A stretch of 64,000 nucleotides of DNA, from the NCBI RefSeq assembly GCF_007748095.1, contig NZ_CP036287.1, positions 2,046,001-2,110,000 on the forward strand. The letters are read 5' to 3'. The first letter of the stretch is position 1. Every line of letters starts with the position of its first letter. Position numbers and translations under genes: made by a program. The DNA comes from Engelhardtia mirabilis (GTDB taxonomy: Bacteria; Planctomycetota; UBA1135; GCA-002686595). This document shows positions 37,450-46,304 of this stretch, piece after piece. The notes beneath the pieces are model-generated. The model was not told the DNA's origin. It ran no database searches and saw only the letters and a list, made by a program, of their open reading frames with translations.

Positions 37450-39072
37450 TCAGTGGATCGGCCACGAGAGTCCACTCGTTGCGGCGATCCCGGAGCTGGC
37501 GCCGCCGTCGACGACGAACCACTGGCCGGCCAGTCCCAGTCCCACCAGGGCCGGGGCATCGGGAAGCGGCAGGGGCACGGTCGCGTGGCCGAACCCGTCC
37601 GGCCCGGGAGCGGTGGCCGTCGCGGCCGCAACCAGCAGCTTGCCCGGATCCACGTAGACCGACGCGTCGAGCAGGGTCGTGCCGAGCGGAGCCTGCGAGG
37701 CAGAGATCGCCAAGAGGGCGGTCGTACCGGGCAGGGCCTCACGCAGGCCGAGCTTGAAGTCCGGGCTGCCGGCGGCCGCCGGGGCGGTGCGGATCCAACG
37801 CGGTGTCACGCCTCCCGTCCCAGGGTGTCCCGGCCCGAGCTCGACCAGCTCCGCGGCCACGCGTTCACTGGCTAGGACCGGCCTGTCGAAGGGGAACAGT
37901 TCGTTCGCCACCCGCGGGTCGGTCAGGCCGTTGGCCAGGAACTCGACCACGTCGGGCAGGGCCGGGGGCGGGATCTGAACCGCCTGGACCAGGGGATCCT
38001 GGTTGAACGGGAACTGCTGTACGCCCGGGCCGTCGACGTAGAAGTCGAGCACCTCGGCCAGACTCGCCAGTTGGCCGTTATGCATGAAGCGCGGCTTGAG
38101 CCCGACGTTGCGGAGCGTCGGGACCTTGAAGCGACCGCGGTCGGCCGGGTTGCCCGTGACCTCGAACCGGCCGGGATCCTCTTGCCACGGGCGCAGACCG
38201 ATGTTGCGGAAGGTCTGGTCGGAGAACAGCGGCCCCGAGTGGCACACGTTGCAACTCGTGGCCGTGAAGGCCGTGAAGCCGGCTTGCTGGCTCGGTGTGA
38301 GCGCGTTCGGATCCCCCGCGATGAAGGCGTCGAACGGCGTCTGGTCCGGGATCAGCGTGCGTTGGTAGGTGGCGAGCGCCCGCCCGATACGGTCGGCGTC
38401 GATGGCGGGGCTGCCGAAGGCGGCGGCGAACAGCTCGGGATAGGTCGGGTCCGCTGCCAGAGCCGCCGCCATGTCCGGGGGCAGTTCGGTCGCCAGGGCC
38501 ATTGGCCGCACGGCCGCGAGCTTCGAGCGCACCTGGTCCCAGGTGCGGCCCGCGTGGGCCATCTCGACCTCGGACAGGATCGGCCCTACGGCCTGGGATT
38601 CGAGGGCGGCCGCGAAGTTCAGGGAGATCGCGCCGGTCTCCGGATTCACGAACTGGTTCGGCGCGCGGCCGTCCCAGAACAGCTCGGGCGAGTAGGCCGC
38701 GCCGATCATGGTGGGCGCGGTGCGCGGGGTGCTCTGCTCGTCGAGGCCGAAGACCGCGTCGGGCTGGTAGTCGTTGTTCGCGTCGGCGCGCACCACGCCC
38801 GGCGAGCCGAGGGCGTCGTCGAAGGGGCCAGGGAGCGCGCCGGGGTCCAGACTGAAGCGCGGATCGGCGCCGCCGCTGGCGGGCAGGTGACAGGTGGCGC
38901 AGGCCACGGTGTCGTCGCTGGAGAGCTGCTCTTCGAAGAACAGCAGCTTGCCGAGCACCCGCTTCGACTCGGTGATGGGGTTCCCCGGCGGAACCGGGAC
39001 GGGCGGGAGCTGGGCGGCGACAAGGGAACCCGAGGAGAGCACCGCGAGGCCGATCAGAGTCTGGCGAATCAT
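37450..39072 (-). CDS. Secreted di-haem cytochrome-c peroxidase (MauG/CcpA type)
   Basis: This is a 540-residue periplasmic protein. The ATG at 39072 begins the signal peptide (MIRQTLIGLAVLSSGSLVAA). The two haem sites are CATCH (residues 58-62) and CNVCH (~275), with the family hallmarks LGKLLFFEEQLSSD, TPTMIGAAYSPELFWDG and LRNVGLKPRFMHNG. It would reduce peroxide using electrons from a c-type donor. The C-terminal ~120 residues (SPDFKLGLREALPGTTALLA to the end) are not part of the peroxidase fold and match the extra domain on the proteins at 2749 and 46538. Convergent with the graspetide ligases. Confidence 0.92.
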   Translation of the reverse strand: MIRQTLIGLAVLSSGSLVAAQLPPVPVPPGNPITESKRVLGKLLFFEEQLSSDDTVACATCHLPASGGADPRFSLDPGALPGPFDDALGSPGVVRADANNDYQPDAVFGLDEQSTPRTAPTMIGAAYSPELFWDGRAPNQFVNPETGAISLNFAAALESQAVGPILSEVEMAHAGRTWDQVRSKLAAVRPMALATELPPDMAAALAADPTYPELFAAAFGSPAIDADRIGRALATYQRTLIPDQTPFDAFIAGDPNALTPSQQAGFTAFTATSCNVCHSGPLFSDQTFRNIGLRPWQEDPGRFEVTGNPADRGRFKVPTLRNVGLKPRFMHNGQLASLAEVLDFYVDGPGVQQFPFNQDPLVQAVQIPPPALPDVVEFLANGLTDPRVANELFPFDRPVLASERVAAELVELGPGHPGTGGVTPRWIRTAPAAAGSPDFKLGLREALPGTTALLAISASQAPLGTTLLDASVYVDPGKLLVAAATATAPGPDGFGHATVPLPLPDAPALVGLGLAGQWFVVDGGASSGIAATSGLSWPIH

Positions 39073-39235
39073 GGGGATGGTCGGTCGAGGGTCGATCGAC
39101 CTCGCGCCGGTCGCGGGCGAGGTCGGTGGCGGAGTGGTCCTGGGGTCTCGATCGGCGTTGAACCGCTTCCGGGAGGGCGGGTTCCGATTGGGTTTGTCCG
39201 GGCGATCGGTAGTCGATGGTCCGCGCACCAACCCC

Positions 39236-39241
39236 TAGTCT
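39236..39241 (+). promoter_or_regulatory. Candidate -10, leaderless start for SDR
   Basis: TAGTCT ends 6 nt before the GTG start at 39248, the distance expected between a -10 hexamer and the first transcribed base. No -35 was recognised. Confidence 0.4.
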
Positions 39242-39247
39242 CCCCGC

Positions 39248-40048
39248 GTGAGTCACCTCGCCCTCGTCACCGGCGGCAGCGCCGGCATCGGTCGCGCGAT
39301 CTGCCTGGCCCTGGCTGCGCCCGAGCGGACCGTGCTGGTGGCCTCGCGGCGCCTCGCGGCCTGTGAAGCCGTCGCCGAGCAGATCCGCTCCGTCGGGGGG
39401 CGTGCCGCCGCGCTGGAGCTGGACGTGACCCGCGCCGATTCGATCGCGGCGGCGGCGGGGCGCGTGGCGGAGCTGGAGGACATCGGCGGGCCACTGACCG
39501 AGCTGGTCAACAACGCAGGCGCGGTCGACGTACACGGCGCCTTCGAGCAGCCGGCGGGCCTAGCGGGCGATGTGTGGAAGCGGCAGTTCGACGTCAACTT
39601 CCACGGTCCGCGGCGCCTGATCGAGGCCTTCATCGGGCCCATGCGCTCACGCGGGATCGGTCGCATCGTCAACGTCGCCTCCGCTGCGGGTCTGCGAGCC
39701 TTCCCCTCGATCGCGGCCTACGTCGCCGCCAAACACGCCATGGTCGGCTACACGCGCGCGGCGGCCATGGAGCTCTCCGGCAGCGGCGTGACCATGGCGG
39801 CGGTCTGCCCCTACTACGTCGACTCGCCGATGATCGACCGCGGAGCGGCCGAGCTGGCCGCGGACCGGGGCTGGAGCCGCGAGCGCGCCTTGGCCGAGTT
39901 CGCCGGGCGCAACCCGGGCGGGCGCCTCTTGTCCATGGATGAGGTGGCCGCCGCCGTGGTCGACCTGTTGAAGTCCGGCTGCAACGGTCGCGTGCTGGTG
40001 CTCGACGGTGGCCCCCCGCGGGAGGCTTCCGAGGAGCCGGAGCCCTAG
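39248..40048 (+). CDS. Short-chain dehydrogenase/reductase (SDR), paralogue of 16999
   Basis: This is a 266-residue enzyme starting at GTG 39248. It has the Rossmann motif TGGSAGIG, NNAG, the catalytic Ser in VASAAG and YVAAKHA (YxxxK). VNFHGPRRLIEAF, CPYYVDSPM and GRNPGGRLL parallel the SDR at 16999, so the two are likely an old duplication with similar substrates. It lies 17 bp before the RidA-like gene. SDR plus RidA plus enoyl-CoA hydratase and acyl-CoA dehydrogenase genes occur together in 2-aminobenzoyl-CoA-type degradation clusters, which supports a role on a CoA-bound alicyclic intermediate (inference). Confidence 0.9.
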   Translation: MSHLALVTGGSAGIGRAICLALAAPERTVLVASRRLAACEAVAEQIRSVGGRAAALELDVTRADSIAAAAGRVAELEDIGGPLTELVNNAGAVDVHGAFEQPAGLAGDVWKRQFDVNFHGPRRLIEAFIGPMRSRGIGRIVNVASAAGLRAFPSIAAYVAAKHAMVGYTRAAAMELSGSGVTMAAVCPYYVDSPMIDRGAAELAADRGWSRERALAEFAGRNPGGRLLSMDEVAAAVVDLLKSGCNGRVLVLDGGPPREASEEPEP

Positions 40049-40053
40049 CCGGT

Positions 40054-40059
40054 TACCAT
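40054..40059 (+). promoter_or_regulatory. Candidate -10, leaderless start for RidA-like gene
   Basis: TACCAT ends 6 nt before the ATG at 40066, so the transcript could begin at the start codon. It falls in the 17-bp gap after the SDR gene, allowing RidA expression separate from it. Confidence 0.35.
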
Positions 40060-40065
40060 CCCCCT

Positions 40066-40470
40066 ATGGAACTCGAGAGCATTGAGCCGCAAGGCTGGGC
40101 TGCGCCCAAGGGCTACAGCAACGGCGTCCGCGTGCGCGCGGCCAGCGAGCTGCTCTTCGTCGCCGGACAGATCGCCTGGGATGCCCAGCAACGGCTCGTC
40201 GGACGCGGCGACTTCCACGCCCAGTTCCGCCAAGCCCTGGAGAACGTCTGCGCGGTGGTCCGCGCAGCCGGCGGCGAGCCCGCGCACATCGCACGCCTGA
40301 CGATCTACGTCACCGACAAGCGCGCCTACCTGTCGGACCTCAAGGCGATCGGCGCCGCCTACCGCGAGACCATCGGCCGACACTTCCCCGCCATGGCGCT
40401 GGTGCAGGTCGCGGACCTGCTGGAAGAGGGCGCGATGGTCGAGATCGAGGCGACCGCGGCGCTCGGCTGA
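40066..40470 (+). CDS. RidA/YjgF-family protein
   Basis: This is a 134-residue trimeric-type RidA fold protein, with the typical LLFVAGQIAWDAQ, QFRQALENVCAVVRAAGG and HFPAMALVQVADLLEEGAMVEIEATAAL segments. The Arg that binds the imine carboxylate in true RidA deaminases (normally R before VEIEA) is Met here, so general 2-iminopropionate deaminase activity is unlikely and the substrate may be a CoA-bound imine or enamine. It follows the SDR at 39248. RidA members of this kind accompany 2-aminobenzoyl-CoA degradation genes, where loss of the amino group is needed. Confidence 0.88.
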   Translation: MELESIEPQGWAAPKGYSNGVRVRAASELLFVAGQIAWDAQQRLVGRGDFHAQFRQALENVCAVVRAAGGEPAHIARLTIYVTDKRAYLSDLKAIGAAYRETIGRHFPAMALVQVADLLEEGAMVEIEATAALG

Positions 40471-40513
40471 CGTCGGGCGGACGGTGAGTTTGGTCCGTGC
40501 GGTGGGGCGTACG

Positions 40514-40634
40514 GTGCCGTGGGACGTACGGTGCCGGGAACAGTTGTCCCAGCGGCGACTAGCGGCGTTGCGGAACGCAACGCCGCTAGTCGCCGCTGGG
40601 ACAACTGTTCCCGGCACCGTACGTCCCACGGCAC
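40514..40634. repeat. Perfect 59-bp-arm inverted repeat (long hairpin)
   Basis: Arms 40514-40572 and 40576-40634 are exactly complementary, with GAA as the only loop. A further 10 bases outside (40491-40500 and 40631-40640) can pair in a slipped register. The hairpin sits between the convergent RidA-like and murQ genes and its right arm encodes the last residues and stop of murQ. It could act as a two-way terminator, but its length and perfection look more like a small palindromic mobile unit. Confidence 0.95.
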
Positions 40635-41542
40635 GGACCAATCACCGCACGCAGCACCCCTCCCGCGGCGGCGAGTCGCTCCCGGGCCCGCTCGGGCGTC
40701 TCCCCCGTGCGCGCGGCGACGACGGCGGTCTTCAGCTCGCCGTCGCAGCGCGCGAGTAGCGCCTGCGCCGCAGCGCCGTCGATTCCGCCGATCTCGCCCA
40801 GGATCCGCAGCACCCGCCCACGCAGCTTGGCGTTCTTGGCCTGCAGGTCGACCATCAGGTCGCCGTAGGTCTTGCCCAGCCGGACCATCGCGCCGGTGGA
40901 GAGCTGGTTCAGCACCAGCTTCGTCGCGGTGCCGGCCTTGAGGCGCGTCGAACCGCTGACCACCTCGGGGCCGACGACCACCGTGATCGCGAGTTCCGCG
41001 GCGCGCGACAGGTCGGACCCCGCCACGCACGACAGCCCGATCGTGAAAGCGCCCCGCTCGCGCGCACGCGCGATAGCGCGCAGGACGTAGGGGGTGCTCC
41101 CGCTGGCCGCGATGCCCACGAGGACGTCGCGCTCCGACAGCTCGATCGAATCGAGGTCGCGCACGGCCGATCCGCCGTCGTCCTCGGCGCCCTCGACCGC
41201 GCTGGTCAGGGCCTCGCGGCCGCCGGCGATCAGGCCGATCACCTGTCCCGGCGGCGTGGAGAAGGTCGGCGGGCACTCGCTGGCGTCGAGCACGCCGAGC
41301 CGGCCCGAGGTGCCGGCGCCGATGTAGACCAAGCGCCCACCCCGCCCCAAGCGCAGGGCGATCGCGTCGACGCCGCGCGCGATCGCCTCCGAGGCCTCGC
41401 CTACGGCGGCGGCGACGCGGGCGTCCTCGCTGTTCATCAGCCGCACCAGCTCGAGGCTCGAGAGGCCGTCGAGTCCGGCTGCGGCCGCGAGCCGACCTTC
41501 GGTGGTCGCGAGCGCGACGTCGTCGCTGGGGGAATCGGTCAT
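40586..41542 (-). CDS. murQ: N-acetylmuramic acid 6-phosphate etherase
   Basis: This is a 318-residue SIS-domain enzyme that splits MurNAc-6-phosphate into GlcNAc-6-phosphate and D-lactate in peptidoglycan recycling. Family motifs are TEGRLAAAAGLDGLSSLELV, VYIGAGTSGRLGVLDASECP (acid/base Glu), EGAEDDG, and KTYGDLMVDLQAKNAKL. It is slightly longer than the usual ~300 residues: after LRAVI the final ~18 residues (GPCRGTYGAGNSCPSGD) come from the 59-bp palindrome, so the natural C-terminus was probably replaced. It is divergent from the sodium:solute symporter, with the AnmK gene beyond it. Confidence 0.95.
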   Translation of the reverse strand: MTDSPSDDVALATTEGRLAAAAGLDGLSSLELVRLMNSEDARVAAAVGEASEAIARGVDAIALRLGRGGRLVYIGAGTSGRLGVLDASECPPTFSTPPGQVIGLIAGGREALTSAVEGAEDDGGSAVRDLDSIELSERDVLVGIAASGSTPYVLRAIARARERGAFTIGLSCVAGSDLSRAAELAITVVVGPEVVSGSTRLKAGTATKLVLNQLSTGAMVRLGKTYGDLMVDLQAKNAKLRGRVLRILGEIGGIDGAAAQALLARCDGELKTAVVAARTGETPERARERLAAAGGVLRAVIGPCRGTYGAGNSCPSGD

Positions 41543-41610
41543 GGAAGTCGTCGCGCGGGGTCGCCATGCTCGGCGCGGCTCTCGATCGTACTGCGACCGA
41601 GCTCCCGACC

Positions 41611-43074
41611 ATGACCCTCGGCGCGATCGACTTGGCCGTCCTGGCCCTCTACATGGCGGGCGCCCTGGTGCTCGGGCTGTGGGTCGGTCGCGGTCAGCGC
41701 AGCGTGGACAGCTACCTGGTGGGGGGGCGCGACCTGCCCTGGTGGGCGATCCTGGGTTCCATCGTCGCGACCGAGACCAGCACGGCCACGGTGCTCTCCG
41801 TGCCCGGCCTGGCCTACGCCCAGGGCACCGGCGACCTGCGCTTCCTGCAGTTGCCCCTGGGCTACCTGGTCGGGCGGGTGCTGATCACCCTGTTCCTGCT
41901 GCCGGCCTACTTCCGCGGCGCGATCGTCTCGGCCTACGAGATCCTGCGCGAGCGGTTCGGCGGCTCGACCGAGCGCACGGCGTCGCTGATCTTCCTGGTC
42001 ACCCGCAACCTCATCGACGGCCTGCGGCTGTTCCTGACGGCCATCGCCCTGGAGCAGGTCCTGGGCTGGCCGCTCTTGACCTGCGTGATGCTGATCGCGT
42101 CGGTGACGATCGTCTACACGGCCTTCGGGGGCATGCGTTCGATCGTCTGGAACGACTGCGTGCAGTTGGTCGTGTACCTGCTCGGCGGCGTCGCGGTCCT
42201 GTGGGTGGCGGTCGACGGCTTGCCCGGCGGCTTCGACGAGTTGGCGCGCTTCGGCGCCGAGACCGGGCGTTGGCGGGTGATCGACCCCACCTGGTCCCTG
42301 GCCGATCCGATGGTGCTGATCGCCGGGCTGGTCGGCGGCACGTTCCTGACCCTCGGCGTGCACGGGACCGACCAGATGCTCGTGCAGCGTTACCTCTCGG
42401 CCCGCAGCCAGCGGGACGCGGGCCGAGCCCTGATCGGCAGCGGCTTCGTCGTCATCGCCCAGTTCGCCCTGTTCCTGGTGGTCGGCGTGGCCCTGGCCGC
42501 CCACGAGTCCGCCCACGGCGTCCAGCCCGTCTCCGGCGACCGGGCCCTGGCGCGGTTCGTGGTGGAAGAGCTGCCGCGCAACGTCGGCCTGGTCGGCCTG
42601 ATCCTGGCCGCGATCTTCGCGGCGACCATGTCGACCCTCTCGAGTTCCCTCAGCGCCAGCGCGTCGACCCTGGTCAGCGACTGGATCCGGCCCCTCTGCA
42701 AGCGCGAGCCCGAGCCCCGGCGCCTGCTGGCCTGGACCCGCGTGGCCACGGTGGCCTTCGCGGCGCTCCAAGTCGTCGTGGTCCTGGGCGCGGTCGGCAT
42801 CAGCCGCAGCGTGGTGACCGAAGCCCTGGCCGTGGCCGGCTTCTCGGCGGGCCTGTTGCTGGGCGTCTTCGCCCTGGCCCTCTTGGTTCCGCGCGCGGAC
42901 CAGCGGGCTGCGCTCGTCGGCCTGGTGGCCGGCACACTCTGCTTGCTGGGCGTGCGCTTCGGCCTGCCGCACCTGGGGCTGGCCGTCGCCTGGCCCTGGT
43001 ATCCGGTGGTCGGCTCCCTGACGGTGGTCACCGTCGGCGTCGCGTCCGCGGCTCTGCGACACAGGGACGCTTGA
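41611..43074 (+). CDS. Sodium:solute symporter (SSS family)
   Basis: This is a 487-residue membrane protein with about 13 hydrophobic segments. The ATG at 41611 is chosen because it opens TM1 (LGAIDLAVLALYMAGALVLG). SSS features are SVDSYLVGGRDLPWWAILGS, TETSTATVLSVPGLAYAQG, YTAFGGMRSIVWNDCVQLV and the Na+-site segment FAATMSTLSSSLSASAST. Its substrate is probably an amino-sugar such as anhydro-MurNAc or MurNAc, since it lies between murQ and anmK (inference from neighbours). Another frame is open across this gene but is arginine-rich and is a shadow. Confidence 0.92.
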   Translation: MTLGAIDLAVLALYMAGALVLGLWVGRGQRSVDSYLVGGRDLPWWAILGSIVATETSTATVLSVPGLAYAQGTGDLRFLQLPLGYLVGRVLITLFLLPAYFRGAIVSAYEILRERFGGSTERTASLIFLVTRNLIDGLRLFLTAIALEQVLGWPLLTCVMLIASVTIVYTAFGGMRSIVWNDCVQLVVYLLGGVAVLWVAVDGLPGGFDELARFGAETGRWRVIDPTWSLADPMVLIAGLVGGTFLTLGVHGTDQMLVQRYLSARSQRDAGRALIGSGFVVIAQFALFLVVGVALAAHESAHGVQPVSGDRALARFVVEELPRNVGLVGLILAAIFAATMSTLSSSLSASASTLVSDWIRPLCKREPEPRRLLAWTRVATVAFAALQVVVVLGAVGISRSVVTEALAVAGFSAGLLLGVFALALLVPRADQRAALVGLVAGTLCLLGVRFGLPHLGLAVAWPWYPVVGSLTVVTVGVASAALRHRDA

Positions 43075-43106
43075 CCACCTCGACCGGGCGCACCACGCTT
43101 CCACCC

Positions 43107-44240
43107 ATGGACCGCGACCTCCGTCCCTTCGTCCCCGTCCACGAGGGAGGCTCGCGCGTCGCCGCCGGCTGCATGACCGGCACCAGCATCGATGCGCTCG
43201 ACGTGGTTTGGATCGAGGCCACCGGCTTCGGCCTCGACCTGCGTGCGAAGGTCGTCGACTACCGCCGGCGCGACCTCGGTCCCCTGCGCGAGCCCCTGCG
43301 CAGCCTGTGTCGCCAGGAGCCCGCCACGGCGCCGGCGATCGCGCGCCTGGCGCGCGACCTGGGCGCCCTGCACGCCGACGTGATCGCCCCCGAGGACCGC
43401 AGCGGCGCGCCGCCGCACCCGGACCTGATCGTCGTGCACGGCCAGACCGTGGCCCACGACGGCGAGGCCTCCTGGGCCCTGTTCGATCCACGGCCCCTGA
43501 TCGCGCGGGTCGATTCGACCGTGGTTACCGACCTGCGCCTGGTCGACCAGGCCTGCGACGGGGAGGGCGCGCCGATCACGCCCCTGGCCGACTGGATCTT
43601 CCTGCGCGGGCCCGAGCCGCGCTGCGTGGTCAACCTGGGCGGCTTCTGCAACGTGACCTTCCTGCCCGCCGAGGACGAGCCGCACTCCCACGTGGAGGGG
43701 CGCGACGTGGGGCCGTGCAACCAGCTCCTGGACGAGGCCGCGCGGCGCTTCCTGGGCGAGCCCTTCGATGTGGACGGCGCGGCGGCCGCGGGCGGACAGG
43801 TCCACGGCGACGTGGCGGCCTCGCTGGTGCGCGGGCTGATCGCCATCGGCGGCCGCGGTCGCTCGTTGGGCACGGGCGACGAGGGCTTCCACCTGCTCGA
43901 CGCCCTCGAGGTCCTGCCGCCCGGCGACGCCCTGGCGACCCTCTCCACCGCGGTGGCCCTCTCGATCGCCCGCGGTCTGGTGGGGCGCGGGCGGGTGCTC
44001 CTGTTCGGTGGGGGAGCGCGGAACCTGGCCCTGGTCGACAACCTGCGGGGTGCCGTGCCGGACCAGCCGGTGCAGATCGGCGACGACGGCGCGAGCGGCC
44101 TGACGCCCGAATCGCGCGAGGGTGCCGCCATGGCCGTGCTCGGCCTCCTGGCGGCCGACGGCGTGGCCGTGACGCTGCCGGCGGTCACCGGTCGCGGCGA
44201 GACCCTGCACCTGGACGGACGCTGGATCCTGCCGAGGTAG
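43107..44240 (+). CDS. anmK: Anhydro-N-acetylmuramic acid kinase
   Basis: This is a 377-residue kinase that opens the 1,6-anhydro ring and phosphorylates, giving MurNAc-6-phosphate, the MurQ substrate. Motifs are GCMTGTSIDALDVVW (ATP-binding, GxMSGTSxDGxD type), VVHGQTVAHDG, NLGGFCNVTF, and RDVGPCNQLLD with the catalytic Asp of the DxGPxN motif, then LLFGGGARN. The ATG at 43107 lies 32 bp after the symporter stop, so the two are likely co-transcribed and, with murQ, form a peptidoglycan-recycling module. Confidence 0.94.
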   Translation: MDRDLRPFVPVHEGGSRVAAGCMTGTSIDALDVVWIEATGFGLDLRAKVVDYRRRDLGPLREPLRSLCRQEPATAPAIARLARDLGALHADVIAPEDRSGAPPHPDLIVVHGQTVAHDGEASWALFDPRPLIARVDSTVVTDLRLVDQACDGEGAPITPLADWIFLRGPEPRCVVNLGGFCNVTFLPAEDEPHSHVEGRDVGPCNQLLDEAARRFLGEPFDVDGAAAAGGQVHGDVAASLVRGLIAIGGRGRSLGTGDEGFHLLDALEVLPPGDALATLSTAVALSIARGLVGRGRVLLFGGGARNLALVDNLRGAVPDQPVQIGDDGASGLTPESREGAAMAVLGLLAADGVAVTLPAVTGRGETLHLDGRWILPR

Positions 44241-44319
44241 CCGCCAAACGCCTGCGCCGCGATCCTTCGCGCGTGGTTGCCTCGGCCCGCCACCCGGGCG
44301 GCTATCCTCTCCCGCGCCC

Positions 44320-45123
44320 ATGACTCCCAAGCACTTCGAGTTCGAGCAGGCCGACGGCGTCGGCATCGTCCGCCTCAATCGTCCCGAGCGCCTCAACGCG
44401 CTGACGTTCGATTCCTACGCCGAGTTGCGCGACTTCTTCGTCGAGCTGCGCACGCGCGATTCGGTGCGCTGCGTGATCCTGACCGGCACCGGCCGCGCCT
44501 TCTGCTCCGGCGGGGACGTGAAGGACATCATCGGCGCGATGATGGACATGCCCGAGTCGGAGGTCTTCGCCTTCACGCGCATGACCTGCGACCTGATCGA
44601 GAACATGCGCCTGCTCGAGAAGCCGATCGTGGCGGCGCTCAACGGCACCACCTGCGGCGCGGGGGCGGTGATGGCGGCGGCCAGCGACATCCGCATCGCC
44701 ACCGACGCGGCCAAGATCGCCTTCCTGTTCACCAAGGTCGGCCTGTCCGGCGCCGACATGGGCGCGGCCTGGCTCTTGCCTCGCATCGTGGGCCTGGGCC
44801 ACGCCTCGGAGCTGTTGATGATGGGCGACTTCATCAGCGCCGAGCGGGCCCACGAGATCGGCCTCTACAACCGCGTGGTGCGCGAGCACGCGCTGATGAC
44901 CGAGGCCGGGCGCTGGGCGCGCAAGCTGGCCGACGGGCCGACCATGGGCATGGCCGTGACCAAGCGCATGCTGAACCAGGAGGCCTCCATGACCCTGCGC
45001 GAGGCCATGCAGGTCGAGGGCTGGATCCAGGCCGAGTGCATGAAGCACCCGGACTATCGCGAGGGCTACGAGGCCGCGCTCGAGAAGCGCGCCCCGAACT
45101 TCCGCAAGCACGGCGGGTCCTGA
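44320..45123 (+). CDS. Enoyl-CoA hydratase/isomerase-family protein
   Basis: This is a 267-residue crotonase-fold enzyme. GIVRLNRPERLNALTFDSY, the oxyanion segment RAFCSGGDVKDIIG and the second oxyanion segment LNGTTCGAGAVMAAASDIRI are clear. The stretch FLFTKVGLSGADMGAAWLLP lacks the two catalytic Glu of simple hydratases and has Asp instead, suggesting a hydrolytic or isomerising reaction on a CoA thioester. Its start lies 11 nt after a -10-like TATCCT (44303-44308). It is followed after 2 bp by an acyl-CoA dehydrogenase gene. Confidence 0.93.
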   Translation: MTPKHFEFEQADGVGIVRLNRPERLNALTFDSYAELRDFFVELRTRDSVRCVILTGTGRAFCSGGDVKDIIGAMMDMPESEVFAFTRMTCDLIENMRLLEKPIVAALNGTTCGAGAVMAAASDIRIATDAAKIAFLFTKVGLSGADMGAAWLLPRIVGLGHASELLMMGDFISAERAHEIGLYNRVVREHALMTEAGRWARKLADGPTMGMAVTKRMLNQEASMTLREAMQVEGWIQAECMKHPDYREGYEAALEKRAPNFRKHGGS

Positions 45124-45125
45124 CC

Positions 45126-46304
45126 GTGGGTGCCGCCGAGCAGATCGACGGACTGCGCACGCGCGCGCGCGTCCTGGGTGCCGCGGCCGATCCCACCGGT
45201 CACGGGACCGACGCGGCGGCCGCCGCTCGCGGAGCCCTGGCCCAACTCGCGGCCGCCGGCCTGCTCGGCTCGACCGTCCCCGCGCGGGATGGCGGCGCCG
45301 CCCTGCCGGAGTTGATCGGGCCCGAGGGCCTGACCGTGCGCGGGCTGTGCGTGCTGCGCGACGAGCTGGCCTACCACGACGGCCTGCTCGACCTGATGCT
45401 CGTGATGCAGGGTCTGGGGAGCTTCCCGATCGCCCGCGGAGGGCAGCCGGAGTTGCGCGCCCGGGTGCTGCCCGAGGTGGCCTCGGGCGAGTCGATTGCC
45501 GCCTACGGCCTGACCGAACCCGGCGCCGGTTCGAGCCTGGACGAGATCGCCACGCGCGCCGTGCGCGACGGCGACGGCTGGCGCCTCGACGGGCACAAGA
45601 CCTACATCTCCAACGCCGGCATCGCGGACTTCTACTCGGTCCTGGCGCGCACCTCGGGCGAGCCCGGCGATCGCGGCACCGACCACCTGTCGATGTTCTT
45701 CGTGCCCGCGGACGCCGCGGGCCTGCGCGTCGAGCCCTTCGAAGTGATCGCGCCGCACCCCATCGGTGAAGTCTGCTTCGAAGGCGTTCGCGTGCCCGAT
45801 GCCCAGCGCCTGGGAGCGGTGGGCGAGGGACTGGACCTGGCCCTGGCGACCCTCGCCACCTTCCGCACCACGGTCGCCGCCGCCGCCAACGGCTTCGCCC
45901 GCCGCGCCCTGGACGAGTCCCGCGCGCACCTGTCCACGCGCAAGCAGTTCGGTCGCCCCCTGGGCGCCAACCAGGGCCTGCGCTTCGACCTGGCCGAGAT
46001 GGACACGCGCCTGCGCGCGGCGCAACTCCTCGTGCGCGAGGCCGCGGAGCTGACCGACGCCGGCGACCCGTCCGCGCCCCACGCCGTCGCCCGCGCCAAG
46101 CTCTTCGCCACCGAGGAGGCCGGCTGGATCTGCGACCGCGCCGTCCAACACCACGGCGGCTCGGGCGTGCGCCGCGGCGTGCTGGTCGAGCAGCTCTACC
46201 GCGAGGTCCGCGCCCTGCGGATCTACGAGGGCGCCAGTGAGATCCAGAAGGTGATCCTCGGCAAGGGCGTCCTGGCCCGCGAGGGCGCGACGCCTGGGGG
46301 GTGA
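45126..46304 (+). CDS. Acyl-CoA dehydrogenase
   Basis: This is a 392-residue FAD enzyme starting at GTG 45126, 2 nt after the preceding stop. The typical segments are AAYGLTEPGAGSSLDEIATR (substrate/FAD loop), DGHKTYISNAG, RKQFGRPLGANQGL and, near the end, LRIYEGASEIQKVILGK, with the catalytic-base Glu in YEGASE. The closest general type is the short/medium-chain group. With the hydratase it forms a beta-oxidation-like pair; in 2-aminobenzoyl-CoA-type pathways such a dehydrogenase acts on the ring-derived CoA ester (inference). Confidence 0.94.
   Translation: MGAAEQIDGLRTRARVLGAAADPTGHGTDAAAAARGALAQLAAAGLLGSTVPARDGGAALPELIGPEGLTVRGLCVLRDELAYHDGLLDLMLVMQGLGSFPIARGGQPELRARVLPEVASGESIAAYGLTEPGAGSSLDEIATRAVRDGDGWRLDGHKTYISNAGIADFYSVLARTSGEPGDRGTDHLSMFFVPADAAGLRVEPFEVIAPHPIGEVCFEGVRVPDAQRLGAVGEGLDLALATLATFRTTVAAAANGFARRALDESRAHLSTRKQFGRPLGANQGLRFDLAEMDTRLRAAQLLVREAAELTDAGDPSAPHAVARAKLFATEEAGWICDRAVQHHGGSGVRRGVLVEQLYREVRALRIYEGASEIQKVILGKGVLAREGATPGG

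Noticed and set aside
41502..43106. Open frame covering the symporter in another phase
   Set aside because: Arg/Gly/Pro-rich shadow; only its tail from 43107 (AnmK) is real.
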